From assembly GCA_026394075.1 (NCBI GenBank), contig JAPKYX010000018.1:39371-103370 (forward strand): a stretch of 64,000 nucleotides of DNA. Reading direction: 5' to 3'. The position numbers and the translations under genes were made by a program. The DNA is from Acidobacteriota bacterium. GTDB lineage: Bacteria > Acidobacteriota > Terriglobia > Bryobacterales > Bryobacteraceae. The number at the start of each line of letters is the position of its first letter. Within the stretch, counting starts at the first letter, position 1. This document shows, in pieces, positions 1 through 8,199 of the stretch. The notes beneath the pieces are model-generated. The model saw nothing but the letters and a program-made list of their open reading frames with translations. It did no database searches and was not told the DNA's origin.

Positions 1-1107
1 GACCATGTGGGCAAAGTGGAGCTCACCATGCCGTCATTGACGGAAGCGGAGATCGACGCCAATGTGGATCGCGCCGCGCGGCATGCACTACTCGACCAGC
101 GCAAGAAGCTGGAAGCGGAACTGGCCGCCATCCCGGCACCGCCCCTGGTCTACGCTGCTCGGCCACGGCCGGAGGTCGACAAGAGCTACCTGCTCGATCG
201 GGGCAGCGTCACCAAGCCGATCGCCGAAGTGAAGCCGGCGGCTTTGAGCGCGGTAAGCCAGCTGCCGCCCGCGCTCCACGACGGCAGCGATGGCGACCGC
301 CGCGTGGCGCTGGCCAATTGGATTGCCGACGCGCGCAATCCGCTGACGGCGCGCGTGATCGTCAACCGCGTCTGGTATCACCATTTCGGCACCGGTCTGG
401 TGAACACCCCCAGCGACTTTGGCGTCATGGGCGACCGGCCTTCACACGCGGAACTGCTGGACTGGCTGGCGGCCGAATTCGTCGAACATGGCTGGTCCAT
501 CAAGTGGCTGCACCGCCAGATCCTTTCATCAGAAACATACCGGCAGTCTTCGATGCTGAGTGAGAAAGCCTTCGCCGTCGATGCGGGCAACCGGTTGCTG
601 TGGCGCATGCCGCTGAAGCGCATGGATGCCGAAACGCTGCGCGATTCCGTGCTATTCGCCTCCGGCAAGCTGAATCTCACGGCACGTGGCGGCCCCAGCT
701 TTCTGCTGCAGAACAAGGGCGATTCAGGATCTTACATCTACAAAGCGCTCGACAATGATGGCCCGGAAGTGTGGCGCCGCACGGTTTACCGCTTTGTCGT
801 GCGAGGCGGCGAGCGGCTGATGATCGACAACTTTGACTGCCCGGACCCGGCCGTAGCGACGCCGCAGCGCAACACCTCGAACACTGCCGTCCAGGCGCTG
901 ACGTTGATGAACAATGAGTTTGTGGTGCGCCAGGCCGGCCTGCTGGCCGAGCGGGCGGGCAACGTCGAAACGCTCTATCAACTGCTGTTCCAGCGCCAAC
1001 CGTTGCCGCGCGAGCGGGAACTGGCGGCGCAGTTTCTGAAAACCGAATCACTGGCGGCCTATGCCCGTGTGTTGATCAATTCCAACGAGTTCGTTTATGT
1101 TCCCTAA
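1..1107 (+). CDS. DUF1553 (PSD1) domain protein, C-terminal part
   Basis: The reading frame is open from the first base, so the 5' end lies outside the window; the first possible start (GTG at 7) is probably internal. The protein carries the PSD1/DUF1553 block, including NPLTARVIVNRVWYHHFG, then the GVMGDRPSHAELLDWLA stretch and the late RNTSNTAVQALTLMNNEFV segment. In Planctomycetes and Solibacter relatives such proteins usually have an N-terminal DUF1549 and sometimes a cytochrome c part, and are secreted. Their biochemical role is not established. The gene overlaps the DUF1501 gene by 11 bp, which is the usual partner order. Confidence 0.85.
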   Translation, partial: DHVGKVELTMPSLTEAEIDANVDRAARHALLDQRKKLEAELAAIPAPPLVYAARPRPEVDKSYLLDRGSVTKPIAEVKPAALSAVSQLPPALHDGSDGDRRVALANWIADARNPLTARVIVNRVWYHHFGTGLVNTPSDFGVMGDRPSHAELLDWLAAEFVEHGWSIKWLHRQILSSETYRQSSMLSEKAFAVDAGNRLLWRMPLKRMDAETLRDSVLFASGKLNLTARGGPSFLLQNKGDSGSYIYKALDNDGPEVWRRTVYRFVVRGGERLMIDNFDCPDPAVATPQRNTSNTAVQALTLMNNEFVVRQAGLLAERAGNVETLYQLLFQRQPLPRERELAAQFLKTESLAAYARVLINSNEFVYVP

Positions 1108-2494
1108 GACTTCGCGTCGTGAACTTTTGTGGCAGTTCGGTGGTGGTGCCGCCGGTTTGGCGATGGCGCAAATGGAAGCGCTGGCGGCCACGCGGCAAGC
1201 GGGCACGCACTTTGCGCCGAAGGCCAAGAACATCATCATGGTCTTCCTGCCGGGCGGCCTGTCGCACATCGATTCGTTCGACTACAAGCCCAGCTTGGCC
1301 AAATACCATGGCCTGGAAACCAAGGGCGAGAACACGATCACGCCGTTCTTTGGGAAGCCGGGGCGGGTGATGAAGTCCCCCTGGGAGTTTAAGCCGCGCG
1401 GGCAATCGGGCAAGTACATCTCAGACCTGCTGCCGAATCTTGCCAACTGCGCAGATGACCTGACGTTTCTGCATTCGATGGTGGCCCGTTCCAATGCCCA
1501 CGGCCCGGCGCTGTTCCAGATGTCCACCGGGTTCATCTTCCAGGGCTTCCCCTCCATTGGCTCCTGGGTCAGCTATGGCCTCGGCAGCGAGAACGAGAAT
1601 CTGCCGTCCTTCGTCGTGCTGCCCGACAAGCGCGGCCTGCCTCCGTGCGGCGTCGCGAATTGGGGCAATGGCTTTCTGCCCGCGGCGCATCAGGGGGTGA
1701 TCTTTGGCGACATGTCGAAGCCGATCGCTGATCTGCGCCCGCCAGAGGCCGTGAAGGCGAGCACGCAGGCCGCGTCCTACGACCTGCTGAGCCAGTTGAA
1801 CGAAGAGCACCTGAAAGCCAACCCCGGCGAAGACGCGCTGGTGGCCCGCATCAAGGCCTATGAGCTGGCCGCGCGCATGCAGGTGAGCGCGCCGTCGGTG
1901 ACGGACATCTCGGGCGAAAGCGAAGCCACCAAGAAGATGTACGGCCTGGACGACCCGGCCACGCGCGACTTCGGCTACAACTGCCTGCTGGCGCGCCGCC
2001 TAGTGGAGAAAGGCGTGCGCTGCATCCAGCTCTACAACGGCGGCCACTTTGGCGAGCCACGAGTGAACTGGGACGCCCACGAAGATATCCGCGCCAACCA
2101 TTCCAAGAACGGCCGCATCCTCGATCAGCCGCTGGCCGCATTGCTCAAAGACCTGAAGCAGCGCGGCATGTTGAAGGACACTCTCGTCGTCTTCACCACC
2201 GAATTCGGCCGCCTGCCCATCTCGGAAGGCATCGGCGAAGGCGGCCGGGACCACAACCCCGAAGGCTTCACCTCGTTCCTGTGCGGCGCGGGCGTCAAAC
2301 CCGGGACCAGCTTTGGATCGACCGATGAACTGGGCTACAAGGCCGCCGACAACCCGGTGACCGTCTACGATCTGCACGCCACGATCCTGCACCTGATGGG
2401 CCTGGACCACACCCGGCTCACCTACTACTACAACGGCATCAATCGCCGGCTGACTGACGTGCACGGGCACGTGTTGAAAGAGGTACTCGCATGA
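1097..2494 (+). CDS. DUF1501 domain protein with Tat-like signal
   Basis: This 465-residue protein starts inside the end of the DUF1553 gene, suggesting translational coupling. The N-terminus has a twin-arginine-like motif (SRRELL at residues 6-11) and a hydrophobic Ala/Gly-rich stretch, so Tat export is likely. The body shows DUF1501 features related to the alkaline phosphatase/sulfatase fold: FLPGGLSHIDSFDYKP near residue 50, FTTEFGRLP near 370, GRDHNPEGF near 385, and a C-terminal TVYDLHATILHLMGLDH. These proteins nearly always pair with DUF1553 proteins; a role in polysaccharide or sulfated-glycan handling is inference. Confidence 0.9.
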   Translation: MFPKTSRRELLWQFGGGAAGLAMAQMEALAATRQAGTHFAPKAKNIIMVFLPGGLSHIDSFDYKPSLAKYHGLETKGENTITPFFGKPGRVMKSPWEFKPRGQSGKYISDLLPNLANCADDLTFLHSMVARSNAHGPALFQMSTGFIFQGFPSIGSWVSYGLGSENENLPSFVVLPDKRGLPPCGVANWGNGFLPAAHQGVIFGDMSKPIADLRPPEAVKASTQAASYDLLSQLNEEHLKANPGEDALVARIKAYELAARMQVSAPSVTDISGESEATKKMYGLDDPATRDFGYNCLLARRLVEKGVRCIQLYNGGHFGEPRVNWDAHEDIRANHSKNGRILDQPLAALLKDLKQRGMLKDTLVVFTTEFGRLPISEGIGEGGRDHNPEGFTSFLCGAGVKPGTSFGSTDELGYKAADNPVTVYDLHATILHLMGLDHTRLTYYYNGINRRLTDVHGHVLKEVLA

Positions 2495-2766
2495 CCGCCC
2501 CCTTCCCCGCCGCCCATATCCTCCTGTTCGCCGCTGGTACGGCGCTCTGGTTCCGGCCGGAGCTGCTGTGCAACCGGTTGGCGGATTTCGAGGCCGGGCT
2601 GAACCATATCGGACATCTGCTTAGGCATCGCCACCCCTCACTGCTTCCGAGAAACACGGAGGCGTGGCGCTCTGCAGGCGCGGTTCGATTTGTGCAGGGC
2701 TGTGGGCTGGTGCTGGCGGTGAGTTCGCTACTGCAGTTGCTGATGATGCTGGATTTCGCGCGCTAG
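2491..2766 (+). CDS. Small hypothetical membrane protein
   Basis: A 91-residue protein whose ATG overlaps the TGA of the DUF1501 gene (ATGA), which supports it being real. It has a hydrophobic segment at about residues 6-20 and a second one at about 70-88 (VQGCGLVLAVSSLLQLLMML), separated by a polar stretch with several histidines (LNHIGHLLRHRH). I do not recognise a family. It probably sits in the inner membrane and is co-transcribed with the DUF1553/DUF1501 pair. Confidence 0.65.
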   Translation: MTAPFPAAHILLFAAGTALWFRPELLCNRLADFEAGLNHIGHLLRHRHPSLLPRNTEAWRSAGAVRFVQGCGLVLAVSSLLQLLMMLDFAR

Positions 2767-2793
2767 CAAACGGGGCGTCCGGTACCCGATAGA

Positions 2794-4266
2794 ATGACCT
2801 CTATGTCCGGCCACGCCCTCACTCGACGCGCTCTGTTGCCTGCGCTCGCTGCTCCCTTTGTGCACACCGTCAGCAAGGCCCAGACGCGCAAGCGGCCCAA
2901 CGTTCTTTACATCATGTCGGATGATCATGCGGCGCATGCCATCAGTGCCTATGGCAGCAAGATCAACCAGACCCCCAACATTGACCGCTTGGCCCAGGGC
3001 GGCGCGCGGCTGACCAACTGCTTTGTCACGAACTCCATCTGCACGCCCAGCCGGGCGGTGATTCTCACGGGCCAGTACAGCCATCTGAATGGCGTCAAGA
3101 CCCTGAACGACAAGATCGACCCGGCCCGCAACACGGTGGCCAAGATGCTGCAAGGCGATGGCTACCAGACGGCGATGATCGGCAAGTGGCACCTGGTGAC
3201 CAATCCGGCGGGCTTTGACTACTGGAACATTCTGCCCGGGCAAGGCCTCTACCAGAACCCTGAGCTAATCGAGATGGGCAAGCGGACCAAGCACCAGGGC
3301 TATGCCACCGACCTGATCACGGACTTTTCGCTGGACTGGCTGAAGAAGCGGGACCAGAATAAGCCGTTCTTTTTGATGTGCCACCACAAGGCGCCGCACC
3401 GGGAATGGTCCCCCGCGGCACGGCATGCGAAGTTGTTTGAGAACGTCACCATCCCCGAGCCTGACAACCTGTTTGATGACTACCGCGGCCGCAGTGGCGC
3501 GGCGGAGCGGTCCCGGATGCGCGTCGGCGAGGACATGACCAAGACCGACCTGAAAATAGACCCGCCCCCGGGCCTCACTGGCATGGCGCTGCGCAAGTGG
3601 GGCTATCAGGTCTATATGAAGGACTATCTGCGGTGCGTAACGGCAGTGGATGAAAACGTCGGGCGCATGCTGGACTATCTGGACGCGGAGAAGCTGGCTG
3701 ACGACACGATTGTTGTTTACACGTCAGATCAGGGTTTCTTCCTCGGCGATCATGGTTGGTTCGACAAACGCTTCATGTATGAGGAGAGCATCCGCATGCC
3801 TTTCCTGATGCGCTATCCGCGCGGTATCAAGCCGGGCACGGTGAACCGCGACATGACGCTCAATCTGGACTTCGCGCAGACGTTCCTCGACTACGCCCAA
3901 GTGAAGGCGGATACAGGGATGCAAGGCCGCAGCTTCCGGGCGAATCTGGAAGGACACACGCCGCGTGATTGGCGCACTGAGATGTACTATCGCTACTGGA
4001 TGCACCTGGGCGGCGGACATGATGTGACAGCCCACTATGGCATTCGCACGGAGCGCTACAAGTTGATCTACTTCTACGGCAAGGCGCTGGGCTCAGCGGG
4101 AGCCGTCGACAAAGACACACAGCCCGAATGGGAGCTTTACGACCTGCAGAAGGACCCGCGAGAGATGCGCAACGTCTACAGCGACGCATCCTATTCAAAG
4201 GTGGCGGCCGATCTGAAGGTGCGCTTGGCCCGGCTCCAGAGCAGCTACCAAGACACTCCCGCCTAG
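2794..4266 (+). CDS. Type I sulfatase, exported
   Basis: A 490-residue sulfatase of the alkaline phosphatase superfamily. The formylglycine motif C-T-P-S-R lies at residues 83-87 and would be oxidised at Cys83 by a formylglycine-generating enzyme or anSME, neither seen here. Metal-binding Asp43-Asp44 lie in YIMSDDH, and a later TSDQGFFLGDHGWFDKR block supplies more metal and substrate ligands. The N-terminus has LTRRALLPALAAPF, a Tat-like signal, so it likely acts in the periplasm or outside. ATG 2794 and ATG 2803 are both possible starts; neither has a clear ribosome binding site. The substrate cannot be read from the sequence; the preceding genes suggest glycan breakdown. Confidence 0.9.
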   Translation: MTSMSGHALTRRALLPALAAPFVHTVSKAQTRKRPNVLYIMSDDHAAHAISAYGSKINQTPNIDRLAQGGARLTNCFVTNSICTPSRAVILTGQYSHLNGVKTLNDKIDPARNTVAKMLQGDGYQTAMIGKWHLVTNPAGFDYWNILPGQGLYQNPELIEMGKRTKHQGYATDLITDFSLDWLKKRDQNKPFFLMCHHKAPHREWSPAARHAKLFENVTIPEPDNLFDDYRGRSGAAERSRMRVGEDMTKTDLKIDPPPGLTGMALRKWGYQVYMKDYLRCVTAVDENVGRMLDYLDAEKLADDTIVVYTSDQGFFLGDHGWFDKRFMYEESIRMPFLMRYPRGIKPGTVNRDMTLNLDFAQTFLDYAQVKADTGMQGRSFRANLEGHTPRDWRTEMYYRYWMHLGGGHDVTAHYGIRTERYKLIYFYGKALGSAGAVDKDTQPEWELYDLQKDPREMRNVYSDASYSKVAADLKVRLARLQSSYQDTPA

Positions 4267-4375
4267 CCGCTTCCCACGCTGAAGTATCGGAGGGGAGTGA
4301 TTTTTCTTGTAAATGCCTTGAGTGGGGCATACTCTAGTAGCACGTGTAGTTGTGCTGAAACGACTTGCGGTTACG

Positions 4376-6154
4376 ATGTGGGAGCGCCTGGCGATGGGCT
4401 GGCTTAGGGCCTTGTCCGCGCTGGACCCAAGGTTGCGCTTGCAGATAGAGCAGGATTTGGCGCGCCGGGCACTGCCGGGGGCGATGGTCTACTTCCTGGT
4501 AATGGTCATTGTGGGGTGGGCTACACCTATAGCCACGCAGTACCCCCGGCTGAGCGTTGCCGCGGGTGCAGTTACGCTGGGCTGCGGGCTGGTGCGCTTG
4601 ACCTGCTCGATCCGCATCCTGCGGTACAGCGGCGGCGATGTCACATCGTTTGTCCTCTGGTTCCGCCTTTCCACTGGGCTCGTCTTTGGTTTTTGGGGCT
4701 TGCTTCAGGCGTTCATGACGCTTCATCAGCCAGATGCAGCGGCGCACCTGATGTTGTTGGTCAGCAGTGCCGCGTTGGCGGCGGGGGCTTGCACGTCTCT
4801 CGCGCCAGACCCACTATTGGCTCGCGTCTGCATCACACTGATTAGCTGGCCCATCGCAGCGGGTTTCTTCTTGCGGGGCGATTCGGTGGGCCTCGGGATG
4901 GGGGTGATGATTGTCATCTATTACCTGTTCTTGTTGGCTCAATCGCAGCAGAATATCGACTCTTACTGGGGTGCCTTACGGATGGAGGAATCGGAGGCTG
5001 CACTGGTGGCGGCCGAAGGCCGGGCCAGGGGCAAGGCGGAGTTACTGGCGCAGATGAGCCATGAGATCCGCACGCCACTCCATGGGGTAGTGGGCACGCT
5101 GGATTTGTTGAATGGCACGACGCTGACGGAGCGCCAACGCGAGTACGCGCAGATGGCCCGGGCCGCCTCGCTGTCGCTGCTGGATGTGCTGAACTCGATT
5201 CTCGATTTTTCCAAATCCGAGGCCGGCAAAATGAAGCTGGAGGCGGTGGAGTTCCCGCTCCGGACACGGCTGGAAGCGGCGCTGGGTCCGCTCCGCCTGG
5301 CAGCCCGGGCCAAGGGTCTGTAGTTCGCCATCAGTTGGGATCCGCAACTGCACACCCACTATGTGGGCGACCCTTTGCGGTTGGCCCAAGTGCTGACCAA
5401 TCTGGCCAGCAATGCCATCAAGTTCACTCGCTCGGGCGTGGTAGGTATCCGGGCGCAGATCAGTGAACGGCAAACGGATTCGGACCTGGTTACCTTTACG
5501 GTAAGAGATACGGGCGTCGGCATCCCCGAAGACGCGCAGGCACGCTTGTTTGAGCCGTTTGAGCAAGCCGGCAGCAGCACATCCCGTCAGCACGGCGGCA
5601 GTGGCTTGGGCCTGGCCATCTGCAAACAGTTGGTCGAACTGATGGGCGGCCAGTTGAGCTTGGCCAGCGTTGTCGGCAAAGGGTCGAGTTTCTCTTTCAG
5701 CGTTGTCCTACCCATCGCCACCGGTGGGCCGGTAGCGGAGGAGTTGCGGCGCCCACCCGCCGTCCAGGCAGGAGTGCGTGTGTTGGTGGCTGAGGACAAC
5801 GCCGTGAACCGGAAAGTAGTAGTCGCGCTCTTGGAGCGGATGGGACATCAGGTGGACGCCGTCACCAACGGCGAAGAAGCCGTCAACGCCGCCGCGACGG
5901 GCGGCTATGCCTTGGTGCTGATGGATTGCCAAATGCCCGTGCTGGACGGGCTGGCGGCGGCGGAACAGATTCGGGCCGCCGGAGTGGACATACCCATCAT
6001 TGCGCTGACCGCCTCCACCGCCGAAGAAGATCGGGCGCGCGCCCTGGCGGCGGGAATGGATGACTATCTGGCCAAGCCCTACAGCGCGGACCAGCTGGCT
6101 AACCTATTGGCCGGCATCACCAGCCGCCGATCCTCCGCGCAAACGGAAGGCTGA
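4376..6154 (+). pseudogene. Hybrid histidine kinase interrupted by in-frame TAG
   Basis: One frame encodes an N-terminal membrane region of about six hydrophobic segments, a HisKA domain with H-box MSHEIRTPLHG (His codon at 5060-5062), then a TAG at 5321-5323, then continues in the same frame with the N-box (NLASNAIKFT), G-boxes (DTGVGIPED, GSGLGLAI) and a receiver domain (VLVAEDNAVNRK, phospho-Asp in LMDCQMPVLDG, Lys in YLAKPYS). The TAG falls where homologues usually have GLE or GLQ between HisKA and the ATPase, so one base change explains it. As written, the first half lacks the ATPase and the second half has no good start (possible GTG at 5363). I chose ATG 4376; a GTG at 4322 is also open. 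It could be a recent pseudogene, a sequencing error or a readthrough site. Confidence 0.8.
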
Positions 6155-6175
6155 CAGCCGGACCTTCTACCTGCG

Positions 6176-6823
6176 CTAGGCGCGGGCGGCCTTGACGGCG
6201 GCAAGGTATTGCTTGGCGCGCTCCACAAATACTTCGTAGGTGCCCGCCTTGATGGTGGCGGCGTCCACCAGTTCGCTGCCCACACCAGCCGCACAGGCCC
6301 CGGCCTTCAGAAAGTCGCCAATGGTATCCAGATTGACGCCACCCGTGGGAGCCATCTCCACCTGCGGCAGCGGGCCCTTCAGCGCCTTGATGTACTTGGC
6401 GCCGCCCATGTTGCCGCACGGGAACACCTTCACCACATCGGCCCCGGCTTCCCAGGCCGTCAGTACTTCGGTGGGCGTCAGCGCACCGGGCATGATCGCC
6501 TTGTCGTAACGGTGGGCCATCTCAATGGTGGACACCCGCAGGGCTGGCGTGACAAAGAACTCGGCTCCGGAGAGCATCGAGATACGGGCCGTCTCCGGAT
6601 CAAGCACCGTGCCTGCTCCCAGTATGATCTTGTCGCCAAACTTGGCCGCCACGGCTTCCAGCGCGCGCAGGGCGCCGGGTACGGTCATCGTGATCTCGGC
6701 GCACGGAATGCCGCCTTCAACAATGGCCTCGACGCTGCGAACGGCCGCCTCCGCCGAGTTCACCCGGACAATCGGCACAATCCCAATCTCCGCAATTCGG
6801 CGGACCAGCTCTGAACGTTTCAT
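6176..6823 (-). CDS. eda: KDPG/KHG aldolase (2-dehydro-3-deoxy-phosphogluconate aldolase)
   Basis: A 215-residue class I aldolase of the Eda family, splitting 2-keto-3-deoxy-6-phosphogluconate into pyruvate and glyceraldehyde 3-phosphate (Entner-Doudoroff or sugar-acid catabolism). Visible residues are the catalytic Glu43 in AEITMTVPGA, Pro113 in IMPGALTPTE and the Schiff-base Lys132 in DVVKVFPCGN, followed by APTGGVNLDT. The start at 6823 is set by a strong GGAGGGG immediately before ATG; the longer open frame upstream is not conserved. The region that in E. coli Eda carries an Arg after the Glu reads TMTVPGA, as in many relatives, so the exact sugar acid is uncertain. It lies downstream of the marR gene on the same strand. 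Confidence 0.93.
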   Translation of the reverse strand: MKRSELVRRIAEIGIVPIVRVNSAEAAVRSVEAIVEGGIPCAEITMTVPGALRALEAVAAKFGDKIILGAGTVLDPETARISMLSGAEFFVTPALRVSTIEMAHRYDKAIMPGALTPTEVLTAWEAGADVVKVFPCGNMGGAKYIKALKGPLPQVEMAPTGGVNLDTIGDFLKAGACAAGVGSELVDAATIKAGTYEVFVERAKQYLAAVKAARA

Positions 6824-6932
6824 CCCCTCCAGTCTATGCCGGAGCGACGCTGGAAGGAAATCCTCTTTCGGGGTTCGCTCGTACGGCCCGCTCAATGGCG
6901 AATAGTGGGGGCGGCCTCCAGCGTGGGGGACT

Positions 6933-7460
6933 TTAGTCTCGAACAGCCGGAACCGGGTGCCGGGTCTTGGTCTCGGCGATCGCGGTCGGAACGGAGGCTT
7001 GTCCGCGCCGCCAGTCTTCCAGTAGGGCAATCAACTGCCCCAGCCGTTCCGGCCCCATATGACCGCCCAGCCCGGCGAGAAATTGCGCCAGCGGAACGTC
7101 GATGCCCGACAGCAGCGTCAGGCCGGTGACTGAAATGGCCACCAAGACAACGCGCCGGTCCTTGTTGGAACGTTTGCGCACCACCCAGCCGCGGCGCTCC
7201 AGCCGGTCCATCAAACGCGTCACGTCAGGGTCGTGATTCACCATCCGGGAACTCACTTCCGAGCACTTCAATCCCGCTTCGCCCGCTCCACGCAGGATTC
7301 GCAAGACGTTGTATTGCGTATAGGTTAGGTCAAACTGCCGGAGGAACTCGCCCAGGCGGGTGTTGTTGACTTCAAATGTCCGGGCGAGATTGAGCAGCGC
7401 CTCCTCTTCCAGCGAACGGAACGGGCGATTCTGTTTGATCTCTTGGGCGAGCAGGCTCAC
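6933..7460 (-). CDS. MarR-family transcriptional regulator
   Basis: A 175-residue winged-helix regulator. From GTG 7460 the protein begins MSLLAQEIKQNRPFRSLEEEALLNLART, a family-typical opening; the frame stays open to 7694 but that would run through the divergent tetR promoter and start. The wHTH lies at about residues 40-120 (LTYTQYNVLRILRGAG, then the recognition helix NHDPDVTRLMDRLERRGWV and the wing KRSNKDRRVVLVAIS). It is divergent from the tetR-efflux operon and upstream of eda, so it could regulate either or itself; the ligand is unknown. Confidence 0.88.
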   Translation of the reverse strand: MSLLAQEIKQNRPFRSLEEEALLNLARTFEVNNTRLGEFLRQFDLTYTQYNVLRILRGAGEAGLKCSEVSSRMVNHDPDVTRLMDRLERRGWVVRKRSNKDRRVVLVAISVTGLTLLSGIDVPLAQFLAGLGGHMGPERLGQLIALLEDWRRGQASVPTAIAETKTRHPVPAVRD

Positions 7461-7540
7461 CGGGAGAGCGTACCAGAAATGCGACTGCAATGCAGCGTTA
7501 AGAATGCTTAAGTGACGCCATCCCTGCCTTAAACGTTTGC

Positions 7541-7569
7541 TTGACACTTTAATCAATCGAACGTACAAT
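7541..7569 (+). promoter_or_regulatory. Sigma70-type promoter of the tetR-efflux operon
   Basis: TTGACA at 7541-7546 and TACAAT at 7564-7569 are separated by exactly 17 bp, close to the housekeeping consensus. The ATG of tetR at 7582 begins 13 bases after the end of the -10 box, so the transcript would have only a few bases before the start codon and no room for a Shine-Dalgarno site. Confidence 0.8.
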
Positions 7570-7582
7570 TCAAACGAACGTA
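7558..7582 (+). repeat. Direct repeat CGAACGTA, candidate operator
   Basis: Two perfect copies of CGAACGTA lie at 7558-7565 and 7575-7582, spaced 17 bp start to start. The first overlaps the -10 box and the second reaches the A of the tetR ATG. A palindrome AAACGTTT at 7531-7538 lies just upstream of the -35. Binding by the TetR or the divergent MarR protein is inference. Confidence 0.5.
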
Positions 7583-8199
7583 TGAAAGAGGCCTCCGCCA
7601 AGGACCGCATTCTCGACTCAGCCGAGCTGCTGCTGGCCGAACGCGGGCTTGATGCAACCTCTTTGCGCGACATCACGTCGTCCGCCAGCGTCAACCTGGC
7701 GGCGGTGAACTATCATTTCCGGTCCAAGGACGAGCTGATCCTGGCCGTCTTTACGCGGCTGGTGGAGCCGATGACGGCACGCCGGCTGGCGCTGTTGGAC
7801 GCGCTTCCCGGGGATGCGCCGCTGGAGGATGTCCTGACCTGCCTTTTCCGGCCCGCGCTAGAGATGGCCAAGCACAAGGCACTCGTTGCCCGGATGTATG
7901 TTGAGCGCCCGGATCTGTTTCAACGCATCTTCGAAACCCATCTGCGGCCAAGTGCGCACCGCTTTGCGGCGGCCTTCAGCCAGCGGCTACCGGGCCTCGG
8001 CGCCACGGAACTGGGGTGGCGGATGCACTTCCTGGTGGGTCTGATGATTCACACCTTAGCCGCCGAACCGATTCTGCGCGCGATCTCCGGTGATCCCGCA
8101 CCGCTGGAGAACATGGATGCCGTGCTGGCCAAACTGGTGGCTTTCGGTGCCGGGGGTTTGCGCGCGCAGCCCACCCTAGGGGAGGAACCTTATGCCTAG
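7582..8199 (+). CDS. TetR-family regulator (CecR/YbiH-like)
   Basis: A 205-residue regulator with an N-terminal TetR HTH (RILDSAELLLAERG, then SLRDITSSASVNLAAVNYHFRSKDEL at about residues 25-50) and an alpha-helical ligand domain like that of CecR (DUF1956 type). ATG 7582 fits the start of TetR proteins; the in-frame upstream sequence to 7537 contains the promoter. The gene heads an operon of TolC, HlyD, two ABC ATPases and two permeases, the same set that CecR controls in E. coli (ybhGFSR), so autorepression and control of export are likely. The end overlaps the start of the TolC gene by 8 bp. Confidence 0.9.
   Translation: MKEASAKDRILDSAELLLAERGLDATSLRDITSSASVNLAAVNYHFRSKDELILAVFTRLVEPMTARRLALLDALPGDAPLEDVLTCLFRPALEMAKHKALVARMYVERPDLFQRIFETHLRPSAHRFAAAFSQRLPGLGATELGWRMHFLVGLMIHTLAAEPILRAISGDPAPLENMDAVLAKLVAFGAGGLRAQPTLGEEPYA

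Noticed and set aside
7461..7694. Long N-terminal extension of the MarR frame
   Set aside because: It would run through the tetR promoter and coding start; the MarR family opening starts at GTG 7460.
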